DNA of 64,000 nt from Erwinia oleae (GCF_000770305.1 NZ_JNVB01000005.1:44764-108763), one strand, 5' to 3'. Positions 45,727 to 58,652 are shown, numbered from the stretch's first letter. Numbers and translations are program-made. Notes: generated from the sequence alone by a model not told the origin.

Positions 45727-48582
45727 TTACAGCGCGGCGATCACCGCCTGCTGTTCAATCAGCTTGATTTTGGCCTGTTCGAATTCAGCCATACGCTCAC
45801 GCTCCTTCGCCACAACCGCTTCCGGCGCGCGTGAGACAAACCCTTCGTTCGACAGCTTGCCTTCGATCTTGCCGATCTCTACGTCCAGCTTCGCCACTTC
45901 TTTCGCCAGGCGCTCCAGTTCGGCTGATTTATCCACCAGATCCGCCATCGGGATCAGCAGCTCGGCGCCGTCGACGATCTTGGTCACCGAAACCGGCCCT
46001 TTGTCACCGGCGGGCAGCAGGTTGATGCTCGCCAGGCGCGCCAGGCTCTTCAGGAAGCTGTGGTTATCGCTGACGCGACGCGCGGCTTCTTTACTGGCAC
46101 CGCGCAGCAGCACGTCCAGCGGACGCGAAGGGGCGATGTTCATTTCGGCGCGAATATTACGCACCGCCACAATCGCCTGCTTCAGCCATTCGGTATCGCT
46201 GAGCGCCGCTTCGTCGACCTTGCTGGCGTCAAAAGCAGGCATCGGCTGCAACATAATGGTGTCGTCGCTGATATTTTTCAGCACTTTCACCCGTTGCCAG
46301 ATGGTTTCAGTAATGAACGGAATAATCGGATGCGCCAGGCGCAGCAGCGCTTCCAGCACGTCGACCAGCGTGTGCCGCGTGCCGCGCAGTTCGGCTTCCG
46401 AGCCGCCGTTCATAACGGGTTTGGTCAGCTCCAGATACCAGTCGCAGAACTGATTCCAGGTGAACTCATACAGAATATTGGCAGCAATATCGAAACGATA
46501 ATTGTCCAGTGCGTCGCGATAGGCCTTCACCGTGTTGTTGAACTCAGCCAGAATCCAGCGATCCGCCAGCGACAGCACGCGCTCGCCGCCGTTCTGTCCG
46601 CAGTCCTGACCTTCCGTGTTCATCAGCACAAAACGGCTGGCGTTCCACAGCTTGTTACAGAAGTTGCGGTAGCCTTCAAGGCGCTTCATATCCCAGTTGA
46701 TGTCGCGGCCGGTGGAAGCCAGCGCCGCCAGCGTGAAACGCAGCGCGTCGGTGCCGTGTGGCTCGATGCCGTTCGGGAACTGCTTCTCCGTGCGCTTACG
46801 AATTTTTTCCGCCAGCTGCGGCTGCATCATATTGCCGGTGCGTTTTTCCAGCAGGTTTTCCAGCGAAATACCGTCGACCATATCCAGCGGATCGATCACG
46901 TTGCCTTTTGACTTGGACATCTTCTGCCCTTCGTCATCACGGATCAGGCCGGTCATATAGACGGTTTTAAACGGCACCTGCGGCTTGCCGTTTTCATCTT
47001 TAATGAAATGCATGGTCAGCATGATCATGCGGGCGATCCAGAAGAAAATAATGTCGAAGCCGCTGACCAGCACGCTGGAGGGGTGGAAAGTGCGCAGCGC
47101 CTCGGTATTTTCCGGCCAGCCCAGCGTCGAGAACGTCCACAGTCCGGAGGAGAACCACGTATCCAGCACGTCTTCGTCCTGGTTCAGCGCCACGTCGGCG
47201 GCCAGGTTGTTTTCAGCACGCGCTTCTTCTTCGGTACGGCCAACATAGACGTTGCCCGCTGCGTCGTACCAGGCCGGAATGCGGTGGCCCCACCAGAGCT
47301 GGCGGGAGATACACCAGTCCTGAATGTCGCGCATCCATGAGAAGTACATGTTCTCGTACTGCTTCGGCACAAACTGAATCTCGCCATTTTCAACCGCTTC
47401 CACCGCCACTTTCGCCAGCGGCGCAGTACGCACGTACCACTGATCGGTCAGCATCGGCTCGATAACCACGCCGCCGCGATCGCCGTAAGGCACGGTCAGA
47501 TCGTGCGGTTTGATCTCTTCCAGCAGGCCAAGCGCATCAACCGCCGCCACGATCGCTTTGCGTGCCGCGAAGCGTTCCAGTTTTTGGAATTCGGCGGGCA
47601 CGGCAGCGTCGTATACGTCGGACTCTTCGCCGTTGGTGTCAAAAACCTGCGCGAACTCGCGGATGTCGCCGTCGAAGGTCAGGATGTTGATCATCGGCAG
47701 TTTATGACGGCGGCCCACTTCATAGTCATTGAAATCGTGCGCCGGCGTGATTTTTACGCAGCCGGTGCCTTTTTCCATGTCGGCGTGTTCGTCGCCAACA
47801 ATCGGAATTCGGCGGTTCACCAGCGGCAGCATCACAAATTTGCCGATCAGATCCTTATAACGCGGATCTTCAGGGTTTACCGCCACGCCGGTATCACCCA
47901 GCAGCGTTTCCGGACGGGTGGTGGCAACCACCAGATAATCTTTACCGTCGGCGGTTTTCGCGCCGTCGGCCAGTGGATAGCGAATATGCCACATGGAGCC
48001 TTTTGACTCGCGGTTTTCCACTTCCAGATCCGAAATTGCCGTGCGCAGTTTCGGATCCCAGTTTACCAGGCGCTTGCCGCGGTAAATCAGGTTCTCTTTA
48101 TAGAGGCGAACGAAGACTTCTTTCACCGCGTTGGAGAGGCCTTCATCCATGGTGAAGCGCTCGCGCTCCCAGTCCACAGAGTTGCCCAGGCGGCGCATCT
48201 GGCGGGTGATAGTCCCGCCGGATTCCGCTTTCCACTGCCAGATTTTATCGATAAAGGCGGCGCGGCCGTAGTCCTGGCGTGTTTTGCCCTCTTCGGCAGC
48301 GATTTTACGTTCCACCACCATTTGCGTCGCGATACCGGCGTGATCGGTACCGGCCTGCCACAGGGTGTTTTTCCCCTGCATGCGCTGGTAGCGGATCAGC
48401 GTATCCATGATGGTTTGCTGAAAAGCGTGACCCATATGCAAGCTGCCGGTGACGTTTGGCGGCGGGATCATTATGCAGAAGCTTTCCTGGCTGGTGTCGC
48501 CATTAGGTTTGAAGTAGCCCTGTTTTTCCCAGTGCTCGTAAAGCGGCTGCTCAATCTCTTGCGGGTTATATGTCTTTTCCAT
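45727..48582 (-). CDS. valS: Valyl-tRNA synthetase
   Basis: ValS charges tRNA-Val and edits mischarged threonine. The 951-residue class I enzyme equals the E. coli length. The HIGH-type motif is [13 protein letters not shown] at residues 41-53 and the KMSKS motif stands in [15 protein letters not shown]. An editing domain lies between them and a C-terminal coiled coil at the end (residues about 885-950). It starts 5 bases after holC, so holC-valS are cotranscribed downstream of pepA. Confidence 0.98.
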   Translation of the reverse strand: MEKTYNPQEIEQPLYEHWEKQGYFKPNGDTSQESFCIMIPPPNVTGSLHMGHAFQQTIMDTLIRYQRMQGKNTLWQAGTDHAGIATQMVVERKIAAEEGKTRQDYGRAAFIDKIWQWKAESGGTITRQMRRLGNSVDWERERFTMDEGLSNAVKEVFVRLYKENLIYRGKRLVNWDPKLRTAISDLEVENRESKGSMWHIRYPLADGAKTADGKDYLVVATTRPETLLGDTGVAVNPEDPRYKDLIGKFVMLPLVNRRIPIVGDEHADMEKGTGCVKITPAHDFNDYEVGRRHKLPMINILTFDGDIREFAQVFDTNGEESDVYDAAVPAEFQKLERFAARKAIVAAVDALGLLEEIKPHDLTVPYGDRGGVVIEPMLTDQWYVRTAPLAKVAVEAVENGEIQFVPKQYENMYFSWMRDIQDWCISRQLWWGHRIPAWYDAAGNVYVGRTEEEARAENNLAADVALNQDEDVLDTWFSSGLWTFSTLGWPENTEALRTFHPSSVLVSGFDIIFFWIARMIMLTMHFIKDENGKPQVPFKTVYMTGLIRDDEGQKMSKSKGNVIDPLDMVDGISLENLLEKRTGNMMQPQLAEKIRKRTEKQFPNGIEPHGTDALRFTLAALASTGRDINWDMKRLEGYRNFCNKLWNASRFVLMNTEGQDCGQNGGERVLSLADRWILAEFNNTVKAYRDALDNYRFDIAANILYEFTWNQFCDWYLELTKPVMNGGSEAELRGTRHTLVDVLEALLRLAHPIIPFITETIWQRVKVLKNISDDTIMLQPMPAFDASKVDEAALSDTEWLKQAIVAVRNIRAEMNIAPSRPLDVLLRGASKEAARRVSDNHSFLKSLARLASINLLPAGDKGPVSVTKIVDGAELLIPMADLVDKSAELERLAKEVAKLDVEIGKIEGKLSNEGFVSRAPEAVVAKERERMAEFEQAKIKLIEQQAVIAAL

Positions 48583-48587
48583 TTCTG

Positions 48588-49049
48588 CTATATCGTTGGC
48601 GGCACCACGGGCGGCGTTGCCGTATTCAAGTGGAATCCGACGCTGCGATACGCTTTGTAGCGTTCGCGCGCCAGCTCTTTCAAAGATTCTTCATAAGGCA
48701 CGAAGTCTATCACTTCATGGAAAGCAGTAGCAAAATCTACAAACTGCGGCAGCAGGCTGATCAGCAGATCGCGCGGGGCATTGCCGCGCCGCTGCGGCCA
48801 GGCCAGCTCAACCGGCGCGCCGTAGTGCGGCCCTTCGCCCGCCAGATTATGGGGAACGAAGGCGCTGGCCGGACGCTGCCACAGCGCCTCGTCCAGCCGG
48901 ATGGCCTGCGCTTCGTCCTCGCAGGCGACCAGCACGCGCGCGCCACCGCGCCAGCGGGCTTCTGCCAGATCGCAGACCAGCGCCTCAAGGGCGCTGAGTC
49001 CGTCAACCGGCGTAGCGTTTTCCAGTAGCCAGAACGTCACATTTTTCAT
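48588..49049 (-). CDS. holC: DNA polymerase III chi subunit
   Basis: Chi links the clamp-loader psi subunit to single-stranded DNA-binding protein at the replication fork. The 153-residue product begins [20 protein letters not shown]. It keeps family stretches such as [38 protein letters not shown] and [20 protein letters not shown]. It sits in the conserved pepA-holC-valS order, 4 bases from pepA and 5 from valS. Confidence 0.96.
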   Translation of the reverse strand: MKNVTFWLLENATPVDGLSALEALVCDLAEARWRGGARVLVACEDEAQAIRLDEALWQRPASAFVPHNLAGEGPHYGAPVELAWPQRRGNAPRDLLISLLPQFVDFATAFHEVIDFVPYEESLKELARERYKAYRSVGFHLNTATPPVVPPTI

Positions 49050-49053
49050 GGCG

Positions 49054-50580
<1,527 letters not shown>

Positions 50581-50824
50581 TTAAAGACAACGGCGCTGGC
50601 TACGGCTAGAATAGTGAACTTTCGTACCCGCAGTACCGCACCGTTAGGGTAACGGGCGACAGATTTTGTTTCGGTGATAATAATTTTTTTTTGCATCACC
50701 AGAACGCGATTGTTGTCATACTATTTTAGCTATGACCGCAGCCATTGATGAGAAAAAATGGCGTATAAGCGATGAAACTATCGATTTTCCTGCAAAAAGA
50801 CAAGTTTTCACAGGCGTACTCAGC

Positions 50825-51925
50825 GTGATTATCATTAGATATCTGGTTAAAGAAACGCTCAAAAGCCAGCTGGCCATCCTGTTTATCCTGCTATTAATCT
50901 TCTTTTGTCAGAAGCTGGTCAGGATCTTAGGGGCAGCGGCGGACGGCGAAGTTCCAACAAATTTAGTTCTGACGTTACTTGGCCTCGGTATTTCCGAAAT
51001 GGCGCAGCTTATCCTGCCGCTAAGCCTGTTTTTATCCATTTTGATGACGCTTGGGCGGCTCTATGCCGAAAGCGAGATCACCGTGATGCACGCCTGCGGG
51101 TTGAGCAAAGCGGTATTAGTGAAGGCGGCGATGGTGCTGATGCTGTTTACCGCCGTGGTGGCGGCAGCAAACGTGGCGTGGCTTGGGCCGTGGTCGGCGC
51201 GTTATCAGAACGAGGTCACCAAAAACGCTAAGGCCAACCCTGGCGCGGCCGCGCTGGCTGCCGGTCAGTTCCAGCAGGCGGCGGACGGCCAGTCGGTGCT
51301 GTTTATTGAGAACGTCAAAGGCAACAATTTCGGCAACGTCTTCCTTGCGCAGCTTCGGCCAAAAGGCAACGCGCGGCCGTCGGTGGTGGTCGCTGATAAA
51401 GGCCACATGGAGCAGCGCCCGGACGGTTCGCAGGTCGTCACGCTGGACAGCGGCACGCGCTTTGAAGGCACGGCAATGCTGCGCGACTTCCGCATTACCG
51501 ATTTTAAAAATTACCAGGCCATTGTCGGTCATCAGGAAGTGCTGCTGGATCCGAACGACGCCGAACAGATGGACTTCAACACGCTGCTGCACTCGCCGAA
51601 GCCGGAGTTTGCCAGCGAGCTGCACTGGCGGTTGACGCTGGTGTTCTCGGTGCTGGTAATGGCGCTGATGGTGGTGCCGCTCAGTGTGGTTAACCCGCGT
51701 CAGGGTCGCGTGTTGTCGATGCTGCCCGCCATGCTGCTCTATCTTATTTTCTTCCTGCTGCAAAGCTCGCTGCGCTCCAGCGGCGCGAAAGGGCGCCTCG
51801 ATCCGGCTGTCTGGATGTGGGTGGTGAACCTGTCATATCTGGCGCTGGCGGTGCTGCTTAACCTGTGGGACACGGTGCCCATGCGCCGCGTGCGTGCGCG
51901 CTTCAGTAAGGGAGGCTCGGTCTGA
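50825..51925 (+). CDS. lptF: Lipopolysaccharide export permease LptF
   Basis: LptF pairs with LptG as the membrane part of the LptB2FG transporter, which extracts lipopolysaccharide from the inner membrane. From the GTG at 50825 the product has 366 residues, as in E. coli, beginning MIIIRYLVKETLKSQLAILF. Three membrane helices precede a periplasmic beta-jellyroll (about residues 120-260), and three follow. An upstream ATG at 50732 would add 31 unlike residues and is rejected. It overlaps lptG by one base. Confidence 0.95.
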   Translation: MIIIRYLVKETLKSQLAILFILLLIFFCQKLVRILGAAADGEVPTNLVLTLLGLGISEMAQLILPLSLFLSILMTLGRLYAESEITVMHACGLSKAVLVKAAMVLMLFTAVVAAANVAWLGPWSARYQNEVTKNAKANPGAAALAAGQFQQAADGQSVLFIENVKGNNFGNVFLAQLRPKGNARPSVVVADKGHMEQRPDGSQVVTLDSGTRFEGTAMLRDFRITDFKNYQAIVGHQEVLLDPNDAEQMDFNTLLHSPKPEFASELHWRLTLVFSVLVMALMVVPLSVVNPRQGRVLSMLPAMLLYLIFFLLQSSLRSSGAKGRLDPAVWMWVVNLSYLALAVLLNLWDTVPMRRVRARFSKGGSV

Positions 51926-53001
51926 TGTTTGGCGTACTCGACAGATATATCGGCAAAACGATTCTTAATACCATTATCGCTACGCTTTTCATGCTGGTGT
52001 CGCTTTCGGGCATCATTAAGTTTGTTGATCAGCTGCGTAAAACCGGCCAGGGCGAATATACCGCTCTCGGCGCGGGGCTGTATACGCTGCTCAGCGTGCC
52101 AAAGGATATTGAAATTTTCTTCCCGATGGCGGCGCTGTTAGGCGCGCTGCTCGGGCTGGGTACGCTGGCGCAGCGCAGTGAACTGGTGGTCATGCAGGCA
52201 TCAGGTTTTACCCGCATGCAGATTGCCGCGTCGGTAATGAAAACCGCCATTCCGCTGGTGCTGCTGACCATGGCGATCGGGGAATTTGTTGCGCCGCAGG
52301 GCGAGCAGATGGCGCGCAACTATCGCGCTCAGCAGCTGATTGGCGGTTCGTTGCTCTCCACCCAGAGCGGTCTGTGGGCGAAGGATGGCGACAACTTTAT
52401 TTTTATCGAACGCCTGAAGGACAACAGCGAGCTTGGCGGCGTCAGCATCTACAGTTTCGACAACGCGCGGCGGCTGCAATCGGTTCGCTACGCGGCATCA
52501 GCAAAATATAACGTGGAGGCAAAAGCCTGGGATCTGTCGCAGGTGGATGAGTCGCGGCTGACCGACCCCAAACAGGTAACCGGCAGCCAGACGCTGAGCG
52601 GGCAGTGGAAAACCTCGCTGACGCCGGACAAGCTCGGTGTGGTGGCGCTTGATCCGGACGCATTGTCGATTCGCGGGCTTTACAACTATTCGAAGTATCT
52701 GAAGCAGAGCGGGCAGGTTGCCGGGCGCTATCAGCTCAATATGTGGAGCAAGATTTTCCAGCCGCTGTCGGTGGCAGTGATGATGCTGATGGCGCTGTCG
52801 TTTATTTTTGGTCCGCTGCGCAGCGTGTCGATGGGGATGCGCGTGATAACCGGCATCAGCTTCGGCTTTTTGTTCTACGTGCTCGATCAGATATTTGGCC
52901 CGCTGAGTCTGGTTTATAACATTCCGCCAGTGCTGGGCGCGCTGTTGCCGAGCGCTGCTTTCTTTGCGATCAGCGTCTATATGCTGCTTAAGCGTCGCTA
53001 A
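51925..53001 (+). CDS. lptG: Lipopolysaccharide export permease LptG
   Basis: LptG is the partner of LptF in the LPS extraction transporter. The 358-residue protein starts MFGVLDRYIGKTILNTIIAT with two stretches of conserved membrane helices (SVPKDIEIFFPMAALLGALL and IFQPLSVAVMMLMALSFIFG). A periplasmic domain lies between them. The start ATG shares bases with the lptF stop (TGATG), so the two are translationally coupled. Confidence 0.96.
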   Translation: MFGVLDRYIGKTILNTIIATLFMLVSLSGIIKFVDQLRKTGQGEYTALGAGLYTLLSVPKDIEIFFPMAALLGALLGLGTLAQRSELVVMQASGFTRMQIAASVMKTAIPLVLLTMAIGEFVAPQGEQMARNYRAQQLIGGSLLSTQSGLWAKDGDNFIFIERLKDNSELGGVSIYSFDNARRLQSVRYAASAKYNVEAKAWDLSQVDESRLTDPKQVTGSQTLSGQWKTSLTPDKLGVVALDPDALSIRGLYNYSKYLKQSGQVAGRYQLNMWSKIFQPLSVAVMMLMALSFIFGPLRSVSMGMRVITGISFGFLFYVLDQIFGPLSLVYNIPPVLGALLPSAAFFAISVYMLLKRR

Positions 53002-53455
53002 AACACGCCCGCCCGCCGTCAGGTGGACGGGCATTCGTTACCTTTCTCCCGACTGCCGACGGGCGCTTTCAAAACCTCCCTGCGCCCAGTTGCGCCATTT
53101 TGCGGTAAATAACTCCAGCGTTGACTGGCCCGATTTATTTTTCGGAACTTACGGTTATTGCAGCATATTTTTAAAATAGGTCATCATTATTTATTTTAGG
53201 CATATTCTTACCCGCATAAAATATTACATTCATTACCGCATTTTTCATGCTTTTAATTACCTGAAAAGAAGGGAGAACCTCCGCTTTATGTAAGCTATTT
53301 ACGTGGCAAAAAAGATGTTGTTACATTTTGAAGGTAAGCGTAAACGGCAAAATCAAAAACTTCTCCTATAGTTAAAAGGGTGAGGCAAACAGGTAAGTGA
53401 ATGATTTATTCAGCTCGGTGGCTCATTTTTATCACATCCTATTTAAGGTATTACG
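53002..53455. other. Gap after lptG with a possible gene remnant
   Basis: On the minus strand an open frame at 53038-53148 reads like a protein C-terminus (TAKWRNWAQGGFESARRQ, ending SGER) but has no plausible start and meets a stop upstream. It may be the remnant of a lost gene. The rest is AT-rich and should hold the promoter of the DUF2382 genes. I see no other gene. Confidence 0.35.
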
Positions 53456-53857
53456 ATGCGAAATAAAAACGCGCCTCCGGTTGGTAGCATAAAAACGGAA
53501 CAGAGCATGCCGCTGTCGGAGGAACAGGTTGAGATCTCGACCGAACGCCAGGTTGATGGCAAAGTCACGCTGACGCGCTCTACCCGTTATGCTGAAGAAC
53601 TGGTGCAAACTGAGCTTAATCGTGATGAAGTGCAGATTAAGCACATAGCCATAAACGAACCTGTAGCCGATGATTATTCAGCTGTTCCCCGTCAGGAAGG
53701 TGATGTTCTTATTATTCCTGTGATTGAAGAACAGGTGGAAATTATCCGCCGACGCATAATAAAGGAAGAAATTCATATTATTAAGCGCCGTACCACAGAA
53801 ACATTTAAGCAGAACGTCACTCTGCGTCATCAGGAAGTTAAAATCGAAAAAACCTGA
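53456..53857 (+). CDS. DUF2382 (YsnF/AvaK) domain protein, short
   Basis: The 133-residue protein is made of two DUF2382-like halves: LSEEQVEISTERQVDGKVTLTRST, then VIPVIEEQVEIIRRRIIKEEIHIIKR followed by VTLRHQEVKIEKT. The domain is found in stress-associated proteins such as YsnF and AvaK and has no known reaction. No signal peptide or membrane segment is visible. It lies 30 bases upstream of a longer paralogue and is probably cotranscribed with it. AAGG precedes the ATG. Confidence 0.8.
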   Translation: MRNKNAPPVGSIKTEQSMPLSEEQVEISTERQVDGKVTLTRSTRYAEELVQTELNRDEVQIKHIAINEPVADDYSAVPRQEGDVLIIPVIEEQVEIIRRRIIKEEIHIIKRRTTETFKQNVTLRHQEVKIEKT

Positions 53858-53887
53858 CATAAACATAACCACGAGGATCTATTTATT

Positions 53888-54841
53888 ATGGCACATGAAA
53901 AAATTGTCACCGCATTCAACCAGATTCAACAGGCCGAAGCGGCTAAAGAAAAATTGATCGTCGAAGGTATTGCAGAAAAAAACATTGATATCATCTCTGG
54001 CGAAAGGCTGCGGGTTGAAGATAAAGAACTTCGTCATCCCAGCTTCTGGCAGCGTCTGTTTGGTGACGATCTGGATGATGATTATGCAAGCGAGTACAGC
54101 AAGGCTATCCGTTCCGGCGGCGTCCTGTTAACGGTCAGAGCGCCGAAAGATCAGGCCGACCATATTGAACAGGAACTGAGCCAGTTCGCAGCGGATTACT
54201 CTTCACTGTCATCCCGTGACACCGGCGCCTTCGCCAGTCGCGAATTTGCAGGTGAAACTAACGATCGCAGTATTAATGCGCCGGGCGTAGCGCCTGATTC
54301 GCTGACATCGGTTTCGCAAAGCGCGATCACGCCGCCGGATGCCACGACAGGCAGTATCAATACAACCGCCACTGGTGGCAAATTTGCGGCAGATCGCGAC
54401 CTTGAGCGTGACAGCCTGACCACCGACCGCGATGCGCTGAAGCTGGCAGAAGAGCAGGTTGATATCAGCAAACGTCAGGTTAACGATGGTTCAGTGCGTC
54501 TGCGTCGTTACACGGTGGAAGATGAAGTGACTGAAGATGTGTCGTTGTTCGATCAACATGCCGAAGTGTTCCGCAATGCTGTTGATGAACCCGCCTATCT
54601 GAATGATGTTGACTGGTCAGATAAAACTATCGAAGTCGAAGAGTCGCATGAAGTGCCGGTTATTTCTAAAACTGCGCGCATCAAAGAAGAAGTGGGCCTG
54701 CGCGGCGAAGAAACCAGCCGCGTTGAGACAGTGAAAGACAGCGTGCGTCGCCAGGAAGTGGATATCGACCACACTAAGGACTCCACGCGTCTTGAAAGCG
54801 ACACGCGTCTTGAAAAAGACAAGTTCGACAAAAAGTTCTGA
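53888..54841 (+). CDS. YsnF/AvaK-type stress protein with N-terminal 17M-like domain
   Basis: The 317-residue protein has an N-terminal region (about residues 1-110, MAHEKIVTAFNQIQQAEAAKEKL) like the general stress protein 17M fold. A low-complexity linker rich in S, T, A and D follows. The C-terminal DUF2382 domain is at about residues 195-300 (LAEEQVDISKRQVNDGSVRLRR). The end is highly charged (TRLESDTRLEKDKFDKKF). Such proteins are linked with desiccation and general stress in other bacteria. Function here is inferred only. A GAGG site precedes the ATG. Confidence 0.82.
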   Translation: MAHEKIVTAFNQIQQAEAAKEKLIVEGIAEKNIDIISGERLRVEDKELRHPSFWQRLFGDDLDDDYASEYSKAIRSGGVLLTVRAPKDQADHIEQELSQFAADYSSLSSRDTGAFASREFAGETNDRSINAPGVAPDSLTSVSQSAITPPDATTGSINTTATGGKFAADRDLERDSLTTDRDALKLAEEQVDISKRQVNDGSVRLRRYTVEDEVTEDVSLFDQHAEVFRNAVDEPAYLNDVDWSDKTIEVEESHEVPVISKTARIKEEVGLRGEETSRVETVKDSVRRQEVDIDHTKDSTRLESDTRLEKDKFDKKF

Positions 54842-54854
54842 CGGCTCTCCCGCG

Positions 54855-56135
54855 CTAATGCAACAGCGTGGGAAGCAGTGAAAGCCCCCAAAGAAGCAAT
54901 CCAATGGCACCGCCAACCACGGTGCCATTAATACGTATCCGCTGTAAATCCTTCCCGATATTCAACTCTACCTGATGTGACATATCCTTCTCATCCCAGC
55001 TTTTTACCGTATCGCTGATATGGCGGCTGAGGAAGGCAGAAAACTCCGGCGCAACCCCCGTTGCGGCATCTTCCAAATGCTGATTGAATGAGGCGCGCAA
55101 ATTCGCATCCTGCATCAGCGTTTCGCCCAGCCACTGCCCCGCAGCGCTGACCTTCGCATGCAGCACCGAGTCAGGCTTGTCGAGATCCTCTTTCAACCAG
55201 GCGCGTAGATCGCCCCAAATCTGGCTGATATAGGTGTTCAACGCCTCATCCTGCTTCAGCCAGGTTTTGATGTTTTCCGCTTTAACCTGCATTTCCGGGT
55301 CGCTCTTCAGGCGCTCAATCAGCCGCTGCACGGCGCGATTAAAACCCTGACGCAATTCGTGCGCGTTATCCTGCTCAATATCATTCAGGATTGAACGCAC
55401 CGCGTTGGCGGTGACTTCGGCGCTTTTCTCGCCCACCCATTCCGTTGGCAGCATTTTTTCTTTAATGGGATGCTCACGCTTCAACCAGCGCATCACCTGT
55501 TGCGCAATAAAATCATGGGTTCCGGGCTTATTAATGAGCTGCAAAAGCTGGGCGACCGCGTCGTCCAGCAGCGCCTGATGGCGATTGTTTTTCGTCAGAC
55601 TCTCCAGCACCATCGCCGTTGACTGCGTCAGATCCACCTTATCAATGGCCTTATGGATGGCGCGGCGCATAAAGCTCTGGATACGGCTGTCGTCAGCCAT
55701 ATCAAGAAAGCCGCGCACCACCCGCAGCAGATAGCCGCCGAGCCGCGCTGCGTTTTCAGGCGCGCTGAGCCAGTTGGCAATAATCTGCGCCGGATCGTGA
55801 CGGCGGATCAGCGCCAGTAGCGAGTCAGTGTTGAGAAATTTGTCCTGCACAAACAGCGCAAGGTTATCGGCAATGCGATCTTTATTGCGCGGAATAATGG
55901 CGGTATGACGACCCACCAGTGGGATTGGCACCCGTCGGAACAGCGCGCTGACCGCGAACCAGTCCGCCAGCGCGCCGACCATTGCTGCTTCCGATACCGC
56001 CCTCAGCGCGCCAACCCAGGCATTTGCCGGATACCACAGCGGATAAAGCACGGTAACGATAAAAAGTGCCGCCGCGCCGCACAGCAGCAGCAGCGGCAGA
56101 CGTTTGGCGCGGGTGAGCTCATTTTCTTTATTCAT
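54855..56135 (-). CDS. yjiN: DUF445 membrane protein YjiN
   Basis: The 426-residue protein equals E. coli YjiN in length and shares [45 protein letters not shown] and [16 protein letters not shown]. It has an N-terminal membrane segment, a long helical cytoplasmic part and a C-terminal membrane segment ([15 protein letters not shown]). The biochemical role is unknown. I use the ATG at 56135 ([12 protein letters not shown]); the frame is open further upstream. It follows yjgR by 31 bases, in the same direction. Confidence 0.9.
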   Translation of the reverse strand: MNKENELTRAKRLPLLLLCGAAALFIVTVLYPLWYPANAWVGALRAVSEAAMVGALADWFAVSALFRRVPIPLVGRHTAIIPRNKDRIADNLALFVQDKFLNTDSLLALIRRHDPAQIIANWLSAPENAARLGGYLLRVVRGFLDMADDSRIQSFMRRAIHKAIDKVDLTQSTAMVLESLTKNNRHQALLDDAVAQLLQLINKPGTHDFIAQQVMRWLKREHPIKEKMLPTEWVGEKSAEVTANAVRSILNDIEQDNAHELRQGFNRAVQRLIERLKSDPEMQVKAENIKTWLKQDEALNTYISQIWGDLRAWLKEDLDKPDSVLHAKVSAAGQWLGETLMQDANLRASFNQHLEDAATGVAPEFSAFLSRHISDTVKSWDEKDMSHQVELNIGKDLQRIRINGTVVGGAIGLLLWGLSLLPTLLH

Positions 56136-56166
56136 GCGGGAGGAAATATCCTTCTGTGACGGATTA

Positions 56167-57669
56167 TTAACGCTTGCGGCCGCCCATGATGCTGCCCAAC
56201 ACGCCGCGAACAATCTGGCTGGCAATCTGCCTGCCGGCGCTTTTCATCATGCTTTGCAACATGCCGTCGTGCTGGCCGCCGCGCGGGCCGGTGCTGCCAA
56301 TCAGTATTTTTTTAAGGCCGTCTGTCAGCACGTTGCTGCCCGCTTTTTCCGCCTCGCCAACCGGTGGCGCGCTGGCGTTGTTGGCTGCCGCCTGCGTCCC
56401 TTTCGCCAGCATCTCATAGGCTGACTCGCGATCAACCGCTTCTTCATATTTGCCGGAGAACGGTGAGTGGTTGATTAGCGCGTTGCGCTCATCATCGCTA
56501 ATCGTACCCATGCGTGAGAAGGGCGCGATAACCGACGCGCGCTGCACCACCGACGGGCTGCCTTTTTCATCAAGGAAGGAGATCAGCGCCTCACCGGTGC
56601 CCAGTTGCTGAATTGCGGTCTCGGTATCAAAGTCGGGATTTGCGCGCAGGGTTTGTGCCGCCACCTTCACCGCCTTCTGATCCTTCGGCGTAAAGGCACG
56701 CAGCGCATGCTGCACGCGGTTGCCCAACTGGCCGAGCACCGCATCAGGCACGTCCGCCGGGTTTTGTGTCACAAAATAGACGCCAACCGCTTTGGAGCGG
56801 ATCAGGCGCACCACCTGTCGAATTTTATCCAGCAGCACCGGCGGCGCGTCGTTGAACAACAGATGCGCCTCATCAAAGAAGAACACCAGCTTCGGCTGCG
56901 CCAGATCGCCCACTTCAGGCAACTGCTCGTACAGTTCGGAGAGCATCCACAGCAGGCTGGTCGCGTAGAGCGACGGCATCTGACAGAGTTTCTCCGCCGA
57001 GAGAATATTGATGATGCCTTTACCGCTGGCATCGGTACGCATCCAGTCTTTGATATCCAGCATCGGCTCGCCGAAGAAATATTCCGCGCCCTGTTGCTCC
57101 AGCGTCAGCAGCCCGCGCTGAATGGCGCCGACCGATGCGGCGCCAACATTGCCATACTGATTCTGAAACGTTTTCGCGTTTTCGCCGATATACTGCGTCA
57201 TTGCGCGCAGATCTTTGAAATCAAGCAGCAGCAGTCCGCGATCGTCAGCCACGCGGAAGATGATTTGTAATACGCCGCTCTGTACCTCATTGAGGTTCAG
57301 CAGACGCGCTAAAAGCAGCGGGCCGAGATCGGAAACCGTGGCGCGCACCGGATGGCCTTTTTCACCAAAAATATCCCACAGCACCACCGGGTTGCCCTGC
57401 GGCGACCAGTCGGTTACGCCGATATTCGCCAGCCGGGCCAACAGCTTTTCAGACGCCGCGCCTTCCCTGGCGATACCGGCAAGGTCGCCTTTGACATCGG
57501 CCATAAACACCGGCACGCCGATATCAGAAAAAGATTCCGCCAGTTTTTGCAACGTGACGGTTTTACCGGTGCCGGTTGCGCCGGTGATCAGCCCGTGGCG
57601 ATTCGCCATTTCCGGCAGCAGGTGCAGTTCATCGTGAGCGGTTTTAGCAATCAGAAGTGGTCTGGTCAT
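56167..57669 (-). CDS. yjgR: YjgR, HerA-like ATPase (DUF853)
   Basis: The 500-residue protein is a helicase HerA/FtsK-like P-loop ATPase of the DUF853 family. It has Walker A GATGTGKT at residues 30-37 and Walker [14 protein letters not shown], plus [18 protein letters not shown] and a C-terminal [16 protein letters not shown]. It is closely like E. coli YjgR, whose cellular role is not established. I use the ATG at 57669, with AGGGATG as ribosome-binding site, over one three codons upstream. Confidence 0.93.
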   Translation of the reverse strand: MTRPLLIAKTAHDELHLLPEMANRHGLITGATGTGKTVTLQKLAESFSDIGVPVFMADVKGDLAGIAREGAASEKLLARLANIGVTDWSPQGNPVVLWDIFGEKGHPVRATVSDLGPLLLARLLNLNEVQSGVLQIIFRVADDRGLLLLDFKDLRAMTQYIGENAKTFQNQYGNVGAASVGAIQRGLLTLEQQGAEYFFGEPMLDIKDWMRTDASGKGIINILSAEKLCQMPSLYATSLLWMLSELYEQLPEVGDLAQPKLVFFFDEAHLLFNDAPPVLLDKIRQVVRLIRSKAVGVYFVTQNPADVPDAVLGQLGNRVQHALRAFTPKDQKAVKVAAQTLRANPDFDTETAIQQLGTGEALISFLDEKGSPSVVQRASVIAPFSRMGTISDDERNALINHSPFSGKYEEAVDRESAYEMLAKGTQAAANNASAPPVGEAEKAGSNVLTDGLKKILIGSTGPRGGQHDGMLQSMMKSAGRQIASQIVRGVLGSIMGGRKR

Positions 57670-57843
57670 CAGTCTCATCCCTAAACATGAATAAAATGGC
57701 GTTGGAAACTCCCTGCGGCTGACGGGCGCGCTTTCCTTTTCGCCTGATTGAGTATGGTATAACGGATGCGGTAAGAAACACGCATTTAAGAGAAGGATTT
57801 CGGGCCGCTCGATGCAGCCCGCAGAATGGATAAGCGGCGCGGC

Positions 57844-58341
57844 TCAGGAGATAAACTGTTTACCCTGTTTCAGCACCAGATCGCAGGCTTTGGTTTTAAC
57901 CTTCTGCGCCACCGGCGTGTTGCCGAGGCTGCTCAGATTTACCTGCTGATCGCTGCCGGTATTCAGCAGGCCCATCAGCCCCTGTTTGTAGTCGGTGGTT
58001 TGCTGCGCTTTTTGCGTATCCGCCAGGCCCAGTTTGCTCATCAACTGATCCTTCACCGAGGTGACGTTATTGTTCACGATATTGTTCTGCACGCAGTACT
58101 GCAAAATACCGGCGGCGTTGGTCATGCTGTTGGCGCTCAGCGATTTGTTGCCGCCGTTCAGCAGGCCGGTCAGCGCCGCCATTGACGAGTTGCCGCCGTT
58201 GGCATTGGTGCCTGAATTGGAATTTTGATTCAGCGCGGTGGCGGCGCTGTTAAGCTGATCCTGCCAGCTTGCCGCCTGCGCGGTGCCCGCCAGCAGAGTG
58301 GAAACCGCCAGTACGAAGCCCATCTTTGTTGCTGCTTTCAT
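57844..58341 (-). CDS. yjjA: DUF2501 periplasmic protein YjjA
   Basis: From the ATG at 58341 the product has 165 residues with a signal peptide (MKAATKMGFVLAVSTLLAG, then TAQA), so it is exported. The mature part has an asparagine/glycine-rich stretch (NQNSNSGTNANGGNSS). The DUF2501 core follows, with ILQYCVQNNIV and KTKACDLVLKQG containing two conserved cysteines. E. coli YjjA is the family reference; no function is assigned. The gene is divergent from leuX. Confidence 0.88.
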   Translation of the reverse strand: MKAATKMGFVLAVSTLLAGTAQAASWQDQLNSAATALNQNSNSGTNANGGNSSMAALTGLLNGGNKSLSANSMTNAAGILQYCVQNNIVNNNVTSVKDQLMSKLGLADTQKAQQTTDYKQGLMGLLNTGSDQQVNLSSLGNTPVAQKVKTKACDLVLKQGKQFIS

Positions 58342-58652
58342 AGTATGCCCTTCAGGAGTGTTATCTGATGCGGTGACTTTCCCGACGCCGCGCTCTTCCT
58401 TCGGACTCTGCCATACACGATCGGTTCCCGGTAACACGCGGCGCGGCGTAGGGTTTGGGATTTGTCTTAAGTATAATCCCTTGAATGGGATTGGGTAGAG
58501 AAGGTGTTTGGGCATTGAATGACGACCTTACGCCTTTCGGTCGCCTGTGTAACGGTGATTTTTCCAGCGTTCAGCCGCTGGAAGAGAGGATAGATGTTGC
58601 GCATGGGAAGGGTAACGGTATAATTCACCTCGTTTTCCGCATACCCTTCAGT
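58342..58652. other. Gap between yjjA and the leuX tRNA
   Basis: It carries the leuX promoter near its end and presumably the yjjA promoter. A TATAAT-like sequence (GTATAATCCC, about 58471-58480) is also visible. I see no gene in it. Confidence 0.4.
58597..58624 (+). promoter_or_regulatory. Promoter of the leuX tRNA
   Basis: TTGCGC (58597-58602) and a perfect TATAAT (58619-58624) are 16 bp apart, ending 28 bases before the first base of the tRNA. Confidence 0.65.
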
